Part shown: positions 15,948 to 24,823 of the stretch, one piece after another | Layout of the letters: every line of letters starts with the position of its first letter | Position numbering within the stretch: the first letter of the stretch is position 1 | Source: Dickeya zeae NCPPB 2538 | Lineage (GTDB): Bacteria; Pseudomonadota; Gammaproteobacteria; Enterobacterales; Enterobacteriaceae | Reading direction: 5' to 3' | DNA length: 64,000 nt | Assembly: GCF_000406165.1 (NCBI RefSeq) | Contig: NZ_CM001977.1 | Span: 4,161,688 to 4,225,687, forward strand | Notes under the pieces: model-generated | Told to the model about the DNA's origin: nothing | The model's input: only the letters and a program-made list of their open reading frames with translations | The model's database searches: none | Translations under genes and position numbers: made by a program

Positions 15948-17312
15948 TCATTCGGCCAGCAAGCCGGTGTTATCGGCGTACTGGATCACCTCATCCACTT
16001 TCTGCGGTGCGCTGCCCACGTAATTCGCCGGGTCCAGCCAGATATCGATCGTCTCGGCTGTCAGGTGCTGCGACAGTACCGGGTGTTCCAGCAGTAACGC
16101 TTTAAATTCACGGTTCTGCTCAAATGCAGCCATAGAGCATTCGTACACCAAATGATGGGCCGTTTGCTTACCGAGCAGTTTGCCGATTTCAAACATCACC
16201 TTTTCCGACAGCAGCAGGCCGTTTTGCAAATCCAGATTGGCACGCATCTGCTTTTCATTCACCGACATACCACGCAGGATACCGAGCGCGTTTTGCAGTT
16301 GTGCCGACAGGTAGATGTTGATTTCCGGCAGGGCTATCCACTCCGCACGCCAGCTCATGGCATCGCGCTCGTGTTCCACTTTCATTGACTCGTGGATCAG
16401 CGCCGCACTCTTAAACAGTGGCGCCGTCAGGCTGGCCAGCCCTTCCAGCGCGGCCGGATTGCGTTTGTGCGGCATGGTGGTAGAACCGATCTTCCCTTCG
16501 GAGAAAGGCTCTTCGATTTCGTTGATTTCGGTACGCATCAGGTTGTACAGCTCGTTGCCGATTTTACCGAGCGTACCGCTGATCAGTACCGCCACTGACG
16601 CGTATTCCGAGAAACGGTCGCGGGCAGACTGCCAGCCAATATTGGGGGTATTCAGGCCCAGACGGGCAAGGGTATGGCGCTCAATTTCCGGCCCCAGTTC
16701 GCCAAAAGAGGCGTAGGTACCGATGGCACCGTTAATGTTGCCGACCAGTACCCGATCGCGAATTTCATTCAGGCGCTGCAGGTGACGCACGAACTCGTCC
16801 AGCCATACCGCCAGCTTGAAGCCGAAGGTGGTTGGCATGGCCTGCATGCCGTGGGTACGGCCGGTCATCAACGTATGCTGGTGTTTCTTCGCCAGCCGTT
16901 TCAATTCGATAGCGACCAGACGGGTATCGCGCACCACGATGTCGAATGCCTGACGCAATTGCAGCACGGTGGCGGTATCCACGATGTCCTGTGTGGTCAC
17001 GCCGTAATGAATGTATTCGCCAGCCTCGCCGCACTGCTTTTGAATAGCCGTGATCGTCGGCATCAGGGAGTGCTTCATACGCACCGCATCCTGGGCTATT
17101 TCTTCAATATTCAGGGCGCTGGCGTCAGCGTGGGCAGCAATGGTGTCGGCCGCATCCTGCGGAATGACACCCAGCTCGCCCTCTGCCAGTGCCAACGCAA
17201 TTTCCACGTCAACCTGGCGGGTCAGACGGTTTTGCTCTGACCATACGGCGCGCATTTCTGGTGTGCCAAAGTTATTTCCAATAAGAAGAAAATCAATCAG
17301 ATGTGATGCCAT
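15948..17312 (-). CDS. S-(2-succino) lyase of the fumarase/aspartase superfamily
   Basis: A 454-residue lyase with the superfamily signature GSTTMPHKRNP at 276-286 and conserved regions YGVTTQDIVDT (103-113) and GRTHGMQAMPT (151-161). It would usually be annotated adenylosuccinate lyase or 3-carboxymuconate cycloisomerase. It is not purB, because it heads an operon of acetyltransferase, cystine-type ABC importer and deacetylase. I recall published work (Niehaus group) showing that a Dickeya dadantii enzyme of this type splits N-acetyl-S-(2-succino)cysteine to fumarate and N-acetylcysteine. This gene fits that description by family, genus and neighbours. First gene of the operon. Confidence 0.83.
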   Translation of the reverse strand: MASHLIDFLLIGNNFGTPEMRAVWSEQNRLTRQVDVEIALALAEGELGVIPQDAADTIAAHADASALNIEEIAQDAVRMKHSLMPTITAIQKQCGEAGEYIHYGVTTQDIVDTATVLQLRQAFDIVVRDTRLVAIELKRLAKKHQHTLMTGRTHGMQAMPTTFGFKLAVWLDEFVRHLQRLNEIRDRVLVGNINGAIGTYASFGELGPEIERHTLARLGLNTPNIGWQSARDRFSEYASVAVLISGTLGKIGNELYNLMRTEINEIEEPFSEGKIGSTTMPHKRNPAALEGLASLTAPLFKSAALIHESMKVEHERDAMSWRAEWIALPEINIYLSAQLQNALGILRGMSVNEKQMRANLDLQNGLLLSEKVMFEIGKLLGKQTAHHLVYECSMAAFEQNREFKALLLEHPVLSQHLTAETIDIWLDPANYVGSAPQKVDEVIQYADNTGLLAE

Positions 17313-17653
17313 AACTCACTCGTTTACATTGTAATAATGGGGGAAAGAGAGGCGGGTCGAGACGACGCTGTTATTTGTCTGTGACTATATCACTGGCGAT
17401 ATTCGCGCCTATATACGTGATCGATCTAACATATTCTTTATTGTTTTATGATTTCTCTGGTGATTATTTTCTTCGCAATGAAAAGATCGGCGAGATGGGT
17501 AGCGAATGGATAGCAGAACGGGCGCGCGTTATGACATAACGATTTTTCAGCGCGCTTTATTGATGGGTTTTGAAACCTGGGCATGACACCCGCACAAATA
17601 CACCAGGAGGGTGATTGTGCGGGGGATGGTGACAAAAACAACGACAAAAACAG
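17313..17653. other. Non-coding interval upstream of the succinocysteine operon
   Basis: 341 bases without a convincing gene. The part next to the lyase start (17340-17460) is AT-rich and must carry the operon promoter, but I could not fix a -35/-10 pair or a clear regulator site. A reverse-strand reading frame at 17438-17647 has no recognisable similarity and is not called. Confidence 0.6.
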
Positions 17654-17992
17654 CTACGACGCAAAATAGAACCATGCGGTCGTAATCAAACCATCGTTCA
17701 CTTCAAACACGGCGATACTTTCGAGCGCATCAGGACCGAGGCCGTAAATCTTTTCATGATCAAAAACCTGATTACCCAGCACAGTTCGAGAGACCAGTTC
17801 AGCACGCAGCGCGGGGTTATTAAAACGGTGATCACGATAAAACGCCTCCAGTGCCGCTTTGCCTACCATGGATGGGCTTTCCGATGGCATGCGGTACGCC
17901 CGGAAATGCCCATGGAAACAGGCAGAAAAGGCGGTTAAATCATGGGCGTTATAAGCGGCAAACTGTTTTTCGACCGGTGCTATCACTGACAT
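17654..17992 (-). CDS. NTF2-like (SnoaL-type) nuclear transport factor 2 family protein
   Basis: A 112-residue single-domain protein from the ATG at 17992, which has GGAG six bases upstream; an in-frame ATG four codons earlier (18004) is less likely. The pattern (AAYNAHDLTAFSACF near the start, a central YRDHRFNNPALRAEL, and a final ITTAWFYF) is that of the NTF2/SnoaL cone fold. Members act as small isomerases, hydrolases or ligand-binding proteins. No catalytic residues can be assigned and the substrate is unknown. It stands alone between the succinocysteine operon and the tRNA cluster, 341 bases from the lyase, so cotranscription is doubtful. Confidence 0.8.
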   Translation of the reverse strand: MSVIAPVEKQFAAYNAHDLTAFSACFHGHFRAYRMPSESPSMVGKAALEAFYRDHRFNNPALRAELVSRTVLGNQVFDHEKIYGLGPDALESIAVFEVNDGLITTAWFYFAS

Positions 17993-18096
17993 ACTCAACT
18001 CCATTTAAATGCAAATTTAATGAATAAAAATTCACATAGAGAAATACAGCAGTCCGATGTGAAAAACAAGTCGTCAGGAAGGCATGAACAGCAGGC

Positions 18097-18127
18097 AAAA
18101 AAAAACGGCAGTCCGTCTGGACTGCCG
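18097..18127 (-). terminator. Rho-independent terminator of the tRNA operon
   Basis: Reverse strand: a perfect 9-bp stem CGGCAGTCC / GGACTGCCG with a four-base loop, then a run of nine Ts, 17 bases after tRNA-Pro. Confidence 0.93.
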
Positions 18128-18143
18128 CTTCTTCAGAATAGGA

Positions 18144-18220
18144 TGGTCGGCGAGAGAGGATTCGAACCTCCGACCCACTGGTCCCAAACCAGTTGCGCTA
18201 CCAAGCTGCGCTACTCGCCG
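18144..18220 (-). tRNA. proM: tRNA-Pro (anticodon TGG)
   Basis: 77 bases with encoded CCA. It starts CGGCGAGTAGCGCAG and has anticodon loop TTTGGGA and T-arm GGTTCGAATCC. It matches E. coli proM almost exactly and is last in the argX-hisR-leuT-proM order. Confidence 0.98.
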
Positions 18221-18257
18221 ATCATGGTCTAACACGGTACTGCTATTTTCGTTTGTG

Positions 18258-18343
18258 TGGTGCGAAGAGAGGGACTTGAACCCTCACGTCCTGAGGACAC
18301 TAACACCTGAAGCTAGCGCGTCTACCAATTCCGCCACCTTCGC
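18258..18343 (-). tRNA. leuT: tRNA-Leu (anticodon CAG)
   Basis: 86 bases including the encoded CCA, with the long variable arm typical of leucine tRNAs (about one base shorter than in E. coli). It starts GCGAAGGTGGCGG, and the anticodon CAG is in GCTTCAGGTGT. Confidence 0.97.
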
Positions 18344-18362
18344 GCGTCACAAACTTAAAATT

Positions 18363-18438
18363 TGGGGTGGCTAATGGGACTCGAACCCACGACAACTGGA
18401 ATCACAATCCAGGGCTCTACCAACTGAGCTATAGCCAC
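18363..18438 (-). tRNA. hisR: tRNA-His (anticodon GTG)
   Basis: 76 bases with encoded CCA. It starts GTGGCTATAGCTCAG and has anticodon GTG in GGATTGTGATTCC. The same position in the cluster as E. coli hisR. Confidence 0.98.
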
Positions 18439-18520
18439 CATATACCACTGCTTTACTACGTATTCCGGTACTCGATTTACGGGGTAATAAGTACCTCCGC
18501 AGCTCCCGCGCCCAACTTAA

Positions 18521-18597
<77 letters not shown>

Positions 18598-18618
18598 GTA
18601 GCGCCGTTGCGGGTGGGG

Positions 18619-18647
18619 ATAGTACGGATTTAATAGGGGGCTGTCCA
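18619..18647 (-). promoter_or_regulatory. Sigma70 promoter of the tRNA operon
   Basis: Reverse strand: -35 TGGACA (18647-18642), a 17-base spacer, and -10 TACTAT (18624-18619). A GC-rich discriminator (CCCCACCCGC) follows, the hallmark of stringently controlled stable-RNA promoters. It lies about 20 bases before tRNA-Arg. Confidence 0.82.
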
Positions 18648-18744
18648 GTGCTTTTTTCACAGAAATGATGCGTTTGCTTATGCTTTGCTCATTTACGGTC
18701 AAAACCCGGTTCAATCCACCGTCACCACCCGCGGTTCGCTGCGA

Positions 18745-20139
18745 TTACTCCGCTTCCACCTGCATTTGCGGCTGTTTTTTACCCAGCCCCAACACAACGT
18801 ACAGCACACTGACCGCCGCCAGGAAAATACCACCGACCACCAGTGACATCCGCGTGTCTTCGTTAATGTACATCCCAACCAGCACACAGAGAAGGAATGC
18901 CATCGTCAGGTAATTCACCCACGGGAACAAAATAGACTTAAACGGGTGACCAGCGATCGCCGCCTGATGCTGCTGACGGAAACGCAACTGGCTAATCAGC
19001 ACCACAAACCAAGGGATCATACCCGGCAGTACGCTGGCGCTATAGACATACACGAACACTTTTTCCGGGTTAGGGATAATGTAATTTAGCGCAGACCCCG
19101 CCACCAGACACAGAATCGACACCAGCACCCCAACAGCAGGCACACCACCTGCGGTTACCCGCCCTAACGCCGCCGGTAGCTGACGGTTGTTAGACAGCGA
19201 ATACAGCATACGCCCACAGCTATACATACCGCTGTTGCAACCAGACAACGCCGCAGTCAGCACCACAAAGTTGATAATACCCGCTGCAGCGGTAATGCCA
19301 ATCTTGGAGAAGGTCAGAACAAACGGGCTACCGGATGTGCCGATTTCATTCCACGGGAAAATCGTGACGATCACGAAAATGGCACCGACATAGAAAATCA
19401 GGATACGCCACAGGATGTTATTGATAGCCCGTTTCAGCGTCACCTGCGGATTACGCGCTTCGCCAGCGGTAATCCCGACCAGTTCAACCCCCTGATAGGA
19501 CGCCACCACCAGACAGAGCGCAAACAGCACGCCTTTCCAGCCGCCAGCCAGGAAGCCGCCGTGTTCGGTCAGATTAGTCAATCCGATAGACTGGCCGTGG
19601 TTGCCTATCCCAAAGAAAATAATCCCGACACCCACCACAATCATCACCACAATGGTGGTTATCTTGATCATCGAGAACCAGAACTCGAGCTCACCGTACA
19701 GCCGCACCGCCGCCAGATTCGCGGCTGCCACCAGCGCCACCGCGCCGATCGCCGGTATCCACTGCGGTAACGTCGGGAACCAGTACTGCACGTAGACGCC
19801 GATGGCGGTAATTTCTGAAATCCCCACCGCCATCCACATAAACCAGTATCCCCAGGCCGTGAGATAGCCGAAAAACGGACTCAGATAATTATGCGCATAA
19901 ACCGCAAACGAACCGGTCACTGGTTCCAGAAACAACATCTCGCCCATCGAGCGCATGATGAAGAATACAAACACGCCCGCCACAATATAGGCCAACAGCA
20001 CGGACGGCCCAGCCCATTTCAGGGCGCTTGCCGCCCCCATGAACAACCCCACACCGATGGTGCCACCCAGCGCGATAAGCTCGATATGTCGCGCTTCCAG
20101 CCCACGGTGGAGCTTGTCCTGTTTTTCTGTATTTGCCAT
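18745..20139 (-). CDS. thrP: Threonine/serine proton symporter ThrP (YifK), amino acid permease
   Basis: A 464-residue APC-superfamily permease with about 12 transmembrane helices. The family start HRGLEARHIELIALGGTIGV is at residues 11-30, the first broken helix that forms the substrate site. It lies between wecG and the argX tRNA cluster, exactly where E. coli yifK (renamed thrP for its H+-coupled Thr/Ser uptake) is found. The paralogues AroP, PheP and ProY are alternatives on sequence alone, so context decides. The upstream 289-base gap to wecG has no gene; whether thrP is read through from the ECA operon is not clear. Confidence 0.88.
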   Translation of the reverse strand: MANTEKQDKLHRGLEARHIELIALGGTIGVGLFMGAASALKWAGPSVLLAYIVAGVFVFFIMRSMGEMLFLEPVTGSFAVYAHNYLSPFFGYLTAWGYWFMWMAVGISEITAIGVYVQYWFPTLPQWIPAIGAVALVAAANLAAVRLYGELEFWFSMIKITTIVVMIVVGVGIIFFGIGNHGQSIGLTNLTEHGGFLAGGWKGVLFALCLVVASYQGVELVGITAGEARNPQVTLKRAINNILWRILIFYVGAIFVIVTIFPWNEIGTSGSPFVLTFSKIGITAAAGIINFVVLTAALSGCNSGMYSCGRMLYSLSNNRQLPAALGRVTAGGVPAVGVLVSILCLVAGSALNYIIPNPEKVFVYVYSASVLPGMIPWFVVLISQLRFRQQHQAAIAGHPFKSILFPWVNYLTMAFLLCVLVGMYINEDTRMSLVVGGIFLAAVSVLYVVLGLGKKQPQMQVEAE

Positions 20140-20428
20140 ATAACCTCTGTCTTCAATAGATCCTTTTTACGCCGGTATCAAAAGCGTTATTGTTTTATAC
20201 CCGCCATGCTTTAAAGGGGATACCGACACGCTCCCGGCAAGGCACGACAGTCTCCCGACCGGAAAAACGGCCGAGAAGATACCGCAATGCAAACCGGATT
20301 CCTACCTTTCCTGTACCCAGATATGATGAAATAAACAGCGCGGCCAGACCTTGATCGCAACGATAAAGCTGGGAAAAAAGTGGGATGACTCACAAAAAAC
20401 GCCAGACTGATACCGCGATAAGTCGTGT

Positions 20429-21163
20429 CTACAGTCTACCGCTGATATGCCAGGCCAGATAGCGCAACAGCTTGAGCTGACGGCGAAAGCGACTGGGCTG
20501 CGTCAATAAACGATACAACCACTCCACGCCATGGCGTTGCCACACCAGCGGAGCACGTTTGACCAGACCGGTAAACACATCATAAGTGCCGCCGACGCCC
20601 ATATAGAGGGCTGTGGGGTATAACTGGCGGCAATCGCGTATCAGTAATTCCTGGCGAGGAGACCCCAGTGCTACCGTCACCAGTTGGGCGCCGCTATCAC
20701 GCACACGTTCCAGTACTATCTGTCGCTGCTGCGGCGCAAAATAGCCATCCTGCGTACCCACAATGTTAACCTGCCACTGTTCTCGCAACTTGCGCTCGGT
20801 TGCAGCCAGCACCGACGGCTTCCCTCCCAGCAAAAACACCGGCGTTCCCAACTCACCGGCACGCTGCATCAGTGCCTCCCAGAGATCGGCACCAGCGATA
20901 CGTTCCACCTGCGCCTGCGGATACTTACGGCGAATAGAACGCACCACACTGATACCATCAGCATAGTTACAATGCCCTTCCTGCAACATCAACTCACGCA
21001 ATGTCGCCTCACGATCCGCCGCCAATACCTTCTCGGCATTAATGGCAATCAGCGTGCCTGCCTGCGGCGAACCACCCGCAAACAGAATCGAGACACACTG
21101 CGCCTTATCCCGAAACCCATGCACCGGGATGCCGCGAATAACATAGTGCGGCACATCATTCAT
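20429..21163 (-). CDS. wecG: UDP-N-acetyl-D-mannosaminuronic acid transferase WecG
   Basis: A 244-residue WecG/TagA/CpsF (GT26) glycosyltransferase. It adds ManNAcA to lipid I (GlcNAc-PP-undecaprenol), the second step of enterobacterial common antigen (ECA) repeat assembly at the cytoplasmic face of the inner membrane. Family landmarks are the INAEKVLAADR and NYADGISVVRS segments (about 41-51 and 66-76), the LLGGKP nucleotide loop and the VALGSPRQE motif (about 164-172). The C-terminus is basic and amphipathic, suitable for membrane attachment. Last gene of the ECA cluster, 12 bases after wzyE. Confidence 0.95.
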   Translation of the reverse strand: MNDVPHYVIRGIPVHGFRDKAQCVSILFAGGSPQAGTLIAINAEKVLAADREATLRELMLQEGHCNYADGISVVRSIRRKYPQAQVERIAGADLWEALMQRAGELGTPVFLLGGKPSVLAATERKLREQWQVNIVGTQDGYFAPQQRQIVLERVRDSGAQLVTVALGSPRQELLIRDCRQLYPTALYMGVGGTYDVFTGLVKRAPLVWQRHGVEWLYRLLTQPSRFRRQLKLLRYLAWHISGRL

Positions 21164-21175
21164 TCCACGTCTCCT

Positions 21176-22498
21176 TCAAACAGGGCGACTCACCACCACA
21201 CCAGCTCGCAGCAACAGCCAATACAGCAACTTGGCAACGAACAGGCAGGCGGCAAAAATCAGGCAGAAAAATACCAACCGCGAGACAAAGGCATCAACGC
21301 CCTCACGCACCAGCACAATCAAATTAAACACTGCGCCAAAACAAAATGCCTGCGATACGGCGGACAGATAGCGATTCTCCACCTGCCTTCCGTAATGATA
21401 AAGACGGTCAAACCCCTTGATGAGCAGCCCAATGGCGACGGCACCTGGCGGGATCAGCAGTGGCCCTCCCATGATCAACAAGGAGCCGAGCAGCGTCGGC
21501 GATATCGCCAGACCGGCATGGTAATTCAGCACTTCCCAGGTGAAATAGTTGGCACTGTTCAACACCAGTGCCGGTCGCTCCGGCCACAACCAGGTGGGAA
21601 TAAAAACATAAAAATCCCGCACGATGGGTGCCAGCCCCTGCAAGGTAATCTCGTCGAGGTGCTGCCACAATGTGGCCAGATTTTCCCAGGGTGAGAAGGT
21701 GTCACGCGTCAGATATAAGAAGGTGTAAAACGCCTCGTCACCGTGCACATCCAGTCCGTAGCGTTTCAGTGCCAGCCAAAACATCGCCACTATCCCGCTA
21801 CCGCCTGCGGCTATCAGCATCCACAGCGTAATCCAGCCACGTTGCAGGCCGATAAACAAAAACAGGGCGAAGGCAATAATGATATTGGCGCGGGTTCCCC
21901 CCACCAGCAGGTAGGTCAGCCCGCCAAATGTCACCGTCGCCAACAGAAAAATCAGCAAGGCCAGTCGGGTCTGGTGCAGGAAATACCACATCAGCATGGC
22001 GGGAATAAAAAAATAGAAGAAGCGTTTCAGGGCGACGCCGATAACATCGCGCGAGAAAATCTGGCTATACGAACTGAGTTTGAACAGCAGCAGGCCATTG
22101 TTGGCAAAGAACACGGCAGCGGTCGATAGCGCGACCAGCGCCAGCAGCCCACTGGTCAACCCCACCTCCAGACGAGTCATGGTTAACGGCAGAGGACGAG
22201 ATACCGGCGAAGCCGGCCACAACCGGGTTTTATAACTGACATAATAAATGGCATAAAACGCTGTCGCGGACAGTTGCGCCTGCAATAAATTCAGCGGTGA
22301 CGCCGTTTCCACACCGAAGCGAAACGCCAGCACGGCCGTCAACGGAAAGCCAAAATAGAACGTCAGTAAGTACAGCAGCGAAAACAACACATTGAAGTTA
22401 AAGCGCCAGCGGCGGAACTCTCGCCCACAGAGCCAGAGCACCATGCCACCGCCTCCGAGCCAGACCAGCCACAACCCGAAAAACGCCCATTCAGTCAT
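21176..22498 (-). CDS. wzyE: ECA polymerase WzyE
   Basis: A 440-residue inner-membrane protein with roughly 11 to 12 hydrophobic helices and a long periplasmic loop containing DVHGDEAFYTFLYLTRD (about 237-253). It polymerises flipped ECA trisaccharide repeats at the periplasmic face, with chain length set by WzzE. The sequence aligns with E. coli WzyE throughout in my reading. It overlaps wecF by eight bases upstream and is followed after 12 bases by wecG. Confidence 0.93.
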   Translation of the reverse strand: MTEWAFFGLWLVWLGGGGMVLWLCGREFRRWRFNFNVLFSLLYLLTFYFGFPLTAVLAFRFGVETASPLNLLQAQLSATAFYAIYYVSYKTRLWPASPVSRPLPLTMTRLEVGLTSGLLALVALSTAAVFFANNGLLLFKLSSYSQIFSRDVIGVALKRFFYFFIPAMLMWYFLHQTRLALLIFLLATVTFGGLTYLLVGGTRANIIIAFALFLFIGLQRGWITLWMLIAAGGSGIVAMFWLALKRYGLDVHGDEAFYTFLYLTRDTFSPWENLATLWQHLDEITLQGLAPIVRDFYVFIPTWLWPERPALVLNSANYFTWEVLNYHAGLAISPTLLGSLLIMGGPLLIPPGAVAIGLLIKGFDRLYHYGRQVENRYLSAVSQAFCFGAVFNLIVLVREGVDAFVSRLVFFCLIFAACLFVAKLLYWLLLRAGVVVSRPV

Positions 22499-23576
22499 GG
22501 CTGTCCCCCGCGGCTAACGCCAGTGCCTGCCGCCACCCTTGTTTATAGCCGGGGCTGAAGAATGCAATCTGCCGGGTATCCACCCGTTTTAGCTGTTCGC
22601 GCGCCTCGCGCACGCGGGCCTCGCTCAGCGGTTCATCATCCAGCAATACTGGCAGGCGCTGCTCCGCTAAATCCTGCCGAAATGGATTATGACGGCTGAT
22701 AACGAACGGCACCCCCAGTTGGATGAGCAAACACAGGGTGCCGATCCCCTGCTGACGATGAAACAGAAAGTAGCCCAGACTGCAGGTTTTCAGTAGCGCC
22801 AGATACTCATCAAACGCCAGTGATTCACGCAGCACCCGGCAGCGGTCTGCACCGAACAGCGCCACCCCATGCTGTTCGACCTGCTCAATCCAGCGGTGAT
22901 TTCCGGCCGGATACCCCATCGGTACTATCACTCGCACCTGTGAGCCAAACTGGCGATGAATAGCATCAAGCGCCGCCAGATGACGGTTACTGCGGTCACC
23001 AGAATTACCGACCAGAATGGTCAGCGGTGTACCCGGCGCTTTCTCATACACTCCCGCCAGGTGCATCCCCATCCGGGTAGGGAAATAGAGCTGTGACGTC
23101 GCCGCAGCCGGATAACGCTGTCGAAAATAGTCGATATCGCCGCGTGTGGCGAACACCTGAGCGACCCGCCGTTGCGCCAGCCGCCGCAGGCGGTAAAACC
23201 AGCGATAACGCCAGCCCTGCGCCTCTTCATACATATCCGCCCCCCAGATATGCCAGTAGGCTTGCGCCGGGCGGATAGCGCCGAACAGCAACGCCAGCCA
23301 CACCCACGGGTTAAACTGGCCGTGAAAAAAGAAACGGACGGAGCTATCTGCCCGCGCCTGCGCTACCACAGCTCGCGCCAGTGCTCTCTGGCTGGAAAAC
23401 CGAGTGATATGCAACATGGGGTAATCAGACTCAGAGAGCGCCTTCGTCGACACCACCATAAACCGGCGGGACTGGTGCAACGGCAACGACGGCGCGAGCG
23501 TATCATTAAAAAAACGCAGCACCGTGTGATTATGGTGGGGAATATCCGCCCCCAGAACATGAATAAGTGTGGTCAT
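22491..23576 (-). CDS. wecF: TDP-N-acetylfucosamine:lipid II N-acetylfucosaminyltransferase WecF
   Basis: A 361-residue GT56 enzyme that adds Fuc4NAc to lipid II, completing the ECA trisaccharide on undecaprenyl diphosphate. The start at 23576 (MTTLIHVLGADIPHHNHTVL) aligns with E. coli WecF and overlaps the end of wzxE by four bases (ATGA). A longer in-frame reading to 23819 is only wzxE in another frame. Conserved stretches include FFFHGQFNPW, HIWGADMYE, ILVGNSGDRSN and FHRQQGIGTLCLLIQ. The donor needs dTDP-Fuc4NAc from WecE and WecD. Confidence 0.95.
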   Translation of the reverse strand: MTTLIHVLGADIPHHNHTVLRFFNDTLAPSLPLHQSRRFMVVSTKALSESDYPMLHITRFSSQRALARAVVAQARADSSVRFFFHGQFNPWVWLALLFGAIRPAQAYWHIWGADMYEEAQGWRYRWFYRLRRLAQRRVAQVFATRGDIDYFRQRYPAAATSQLYFPTRMGMHLAGVYEKAPGTPLTILVGNSGDRSNRHLAALDAIHRQFGSQVRVIVPMGYPAGNHRWIEQVEQHGVALFGADRCRVLRESLAFDEYLALLKTCSLGYFLFHRQQGIGTLCLLIQLGVPFVISRHNPFRQDLAEQRLPVLLDDEPLSEARVREAREQLKRVDTRQIAFFSPGYKQGWRQALALAAGDSHD

Positions 23577-24823
23577 GCTCGCCTGCAATACCGCATGAAA
23601 ACGCCGCAACACAACAAAAAATAGAGCGAATAGGTTGCCAGATACGCCTGTGCCGCTCCCAGCGCGCCGTGCAATGGAATCAGCCAGCGGGCAAATCCGG
23701 TCAACAACAAAAACTGGCTGAGTTCCGCCAGTACATAGAACCGCAGCGACGCTCTGGCCACCACCAGATACCCAAAGACGTAAGCACCCACTTTCAAAAC
23801 ATCGCCCGCCAGTTGCCATGCAAACAGGCTACGCATGGTCGCAAACGCCCCGGAGAACAGGATGTGGATCGCTACATCACGCATCAGCCAGATAACCACC
23901 GCCACGAACGCCGCGACCGGCAGTACAAATCGCAAGGTACGAAGAATCTCATGCCGGACGGCGTGTTTATCCTGCAAACGCGCCAGCGTCGGCAACAGAT
24001 AAACGCTAAAGGATGCGGTAATAAACTGCAGCCAGGCATCGGAAATGGTCGTCATCCCCTGCCATAGCCCGACCTCCTGCCAGGTGTAATGGGTGGCAAG
24101 CAGGTTTCGCATCATCACATAGCCTACCGGCATCGTCACTGCGGTTACCAGCGTCATTAAACTAAACCGGGTTAACTGACCGGCCAGCGGCCACGACCAG
24201 CATGGAGTAAGTGCTCGCAAACGTAATGGCGTACGCCGAAGTAACAACAGCAATGCGGGTAAACAGGCTAATGCAGGTACCAACGCCAGTCCGACCAACG
24301 CCCCGGTATAGGCACCCAGCCGGAAACTTATGCCGTAGGCGACCACTCCCAGCAGACTACCCGCTATCACCGACAGCGCGTTGCCTGGCGCATCCTGATA
24401 CCCTTTCAGTATCGCCAGCAGCAGGCTGGCCAACGCGATCCCCAGTTGCAAACAAGCCAGTGCACGAATGACCGACTGGTAGGCGTCATCACCAAACAGC
24501 AGGCGCGATAATGGCGCAGACAGCAACCACAGCGACAACGCCAGCAACAATGAGAACCCCATCGACAGCGATACCGCCGTTCCCAGCAGCGGGCTGGCAC
24601 GGTCAGGATCTGGCGGCGCGGCAGCCACCGCACGGGTCACACCGTTGACAATCCCCGCGCCCGCTATCACCCCCAGCACGGTAATCAATTGCCGGTAGTT
24701 ACCGGCAAGCCCGACACCTTCCGGGCCAAATGTCACCGCCAGCAGTTTGATAATCACCAGCCCTGTGCCGATTTTGACCAGCGTGGAAGCCGCCGTCCAC
24801 AACGATGCTCGTGCCAGTGACAT
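23573..24823 (-). CDS. wzxE: Lipid III flippase WzxE
   Basis: A 416-residue membrane protein of the MOP/polysaccharide-transporter type with about 12 transmembrane helices. It flips the complete ECA lipid III across the inner membrane. Family stretches include SLWTAASTLVKIGTGL at the N-terminus and FGPEGVGLAGNYRQL near residue 35. It overlaps the wecE stop by one base and wecF by four bases, so these genes are translationally linked. Confidence 0.94.
   Translation of the reverse strand: MSLARASLWTAASTLVKIGTGLVIIKLLAVTFGPEGVGLAGNYRQLITVLGVIAGAGIVNGVTRAVAAAPPDPDRASPLLGTAVSLSMGFSLLLALSLWLLSAPLSRLLFGDDAYQSVIRALACLQLGIALASLLLAILKGYQDAPGNALSVIAGSLLGVVAYGISFRLGAYTGALVGLALVPALACLPALLLLLRRTPLRLRALTPCWSWPLAGQLTRFSLMTLVTAVTMPVGYVMMRNLLATHYTWQEVGLWQGMTTISDAWLQFITASFSVYLLPTLARLQDKHAVRHEILRTLRFVLPVAAFVAVVIWLMRDVAIHILFSGAFATMRSLFAWQLAGDVLKVGAYVFGYLVVARASLRFYVLAELSQFLLLTGFARWLIPLHGALGAAQAYLATYSLYFLLCCGVFMRYCRRA

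Noticed and set aside
15948..17312. Annotation of the lyase as purB adenylosuccinate lyase
   Set aside because: It shares the superfamily signature, but it is embedded with sulfur amino acid uptake and N-acyl handling genes, with no purine genes nearby.
17380..17396. CRP-like TGTGA-TCACT sequence before the succinocysteine operon
   Set aside because: The spacer between the half-sites is five bases instead of six and the second half-site is imperfect.
17438..17647. 69-codon reverse frame upstream of the succino lyase
   Set aside because: No ribosome site, no domain, and it lies where the operon promoter should be.
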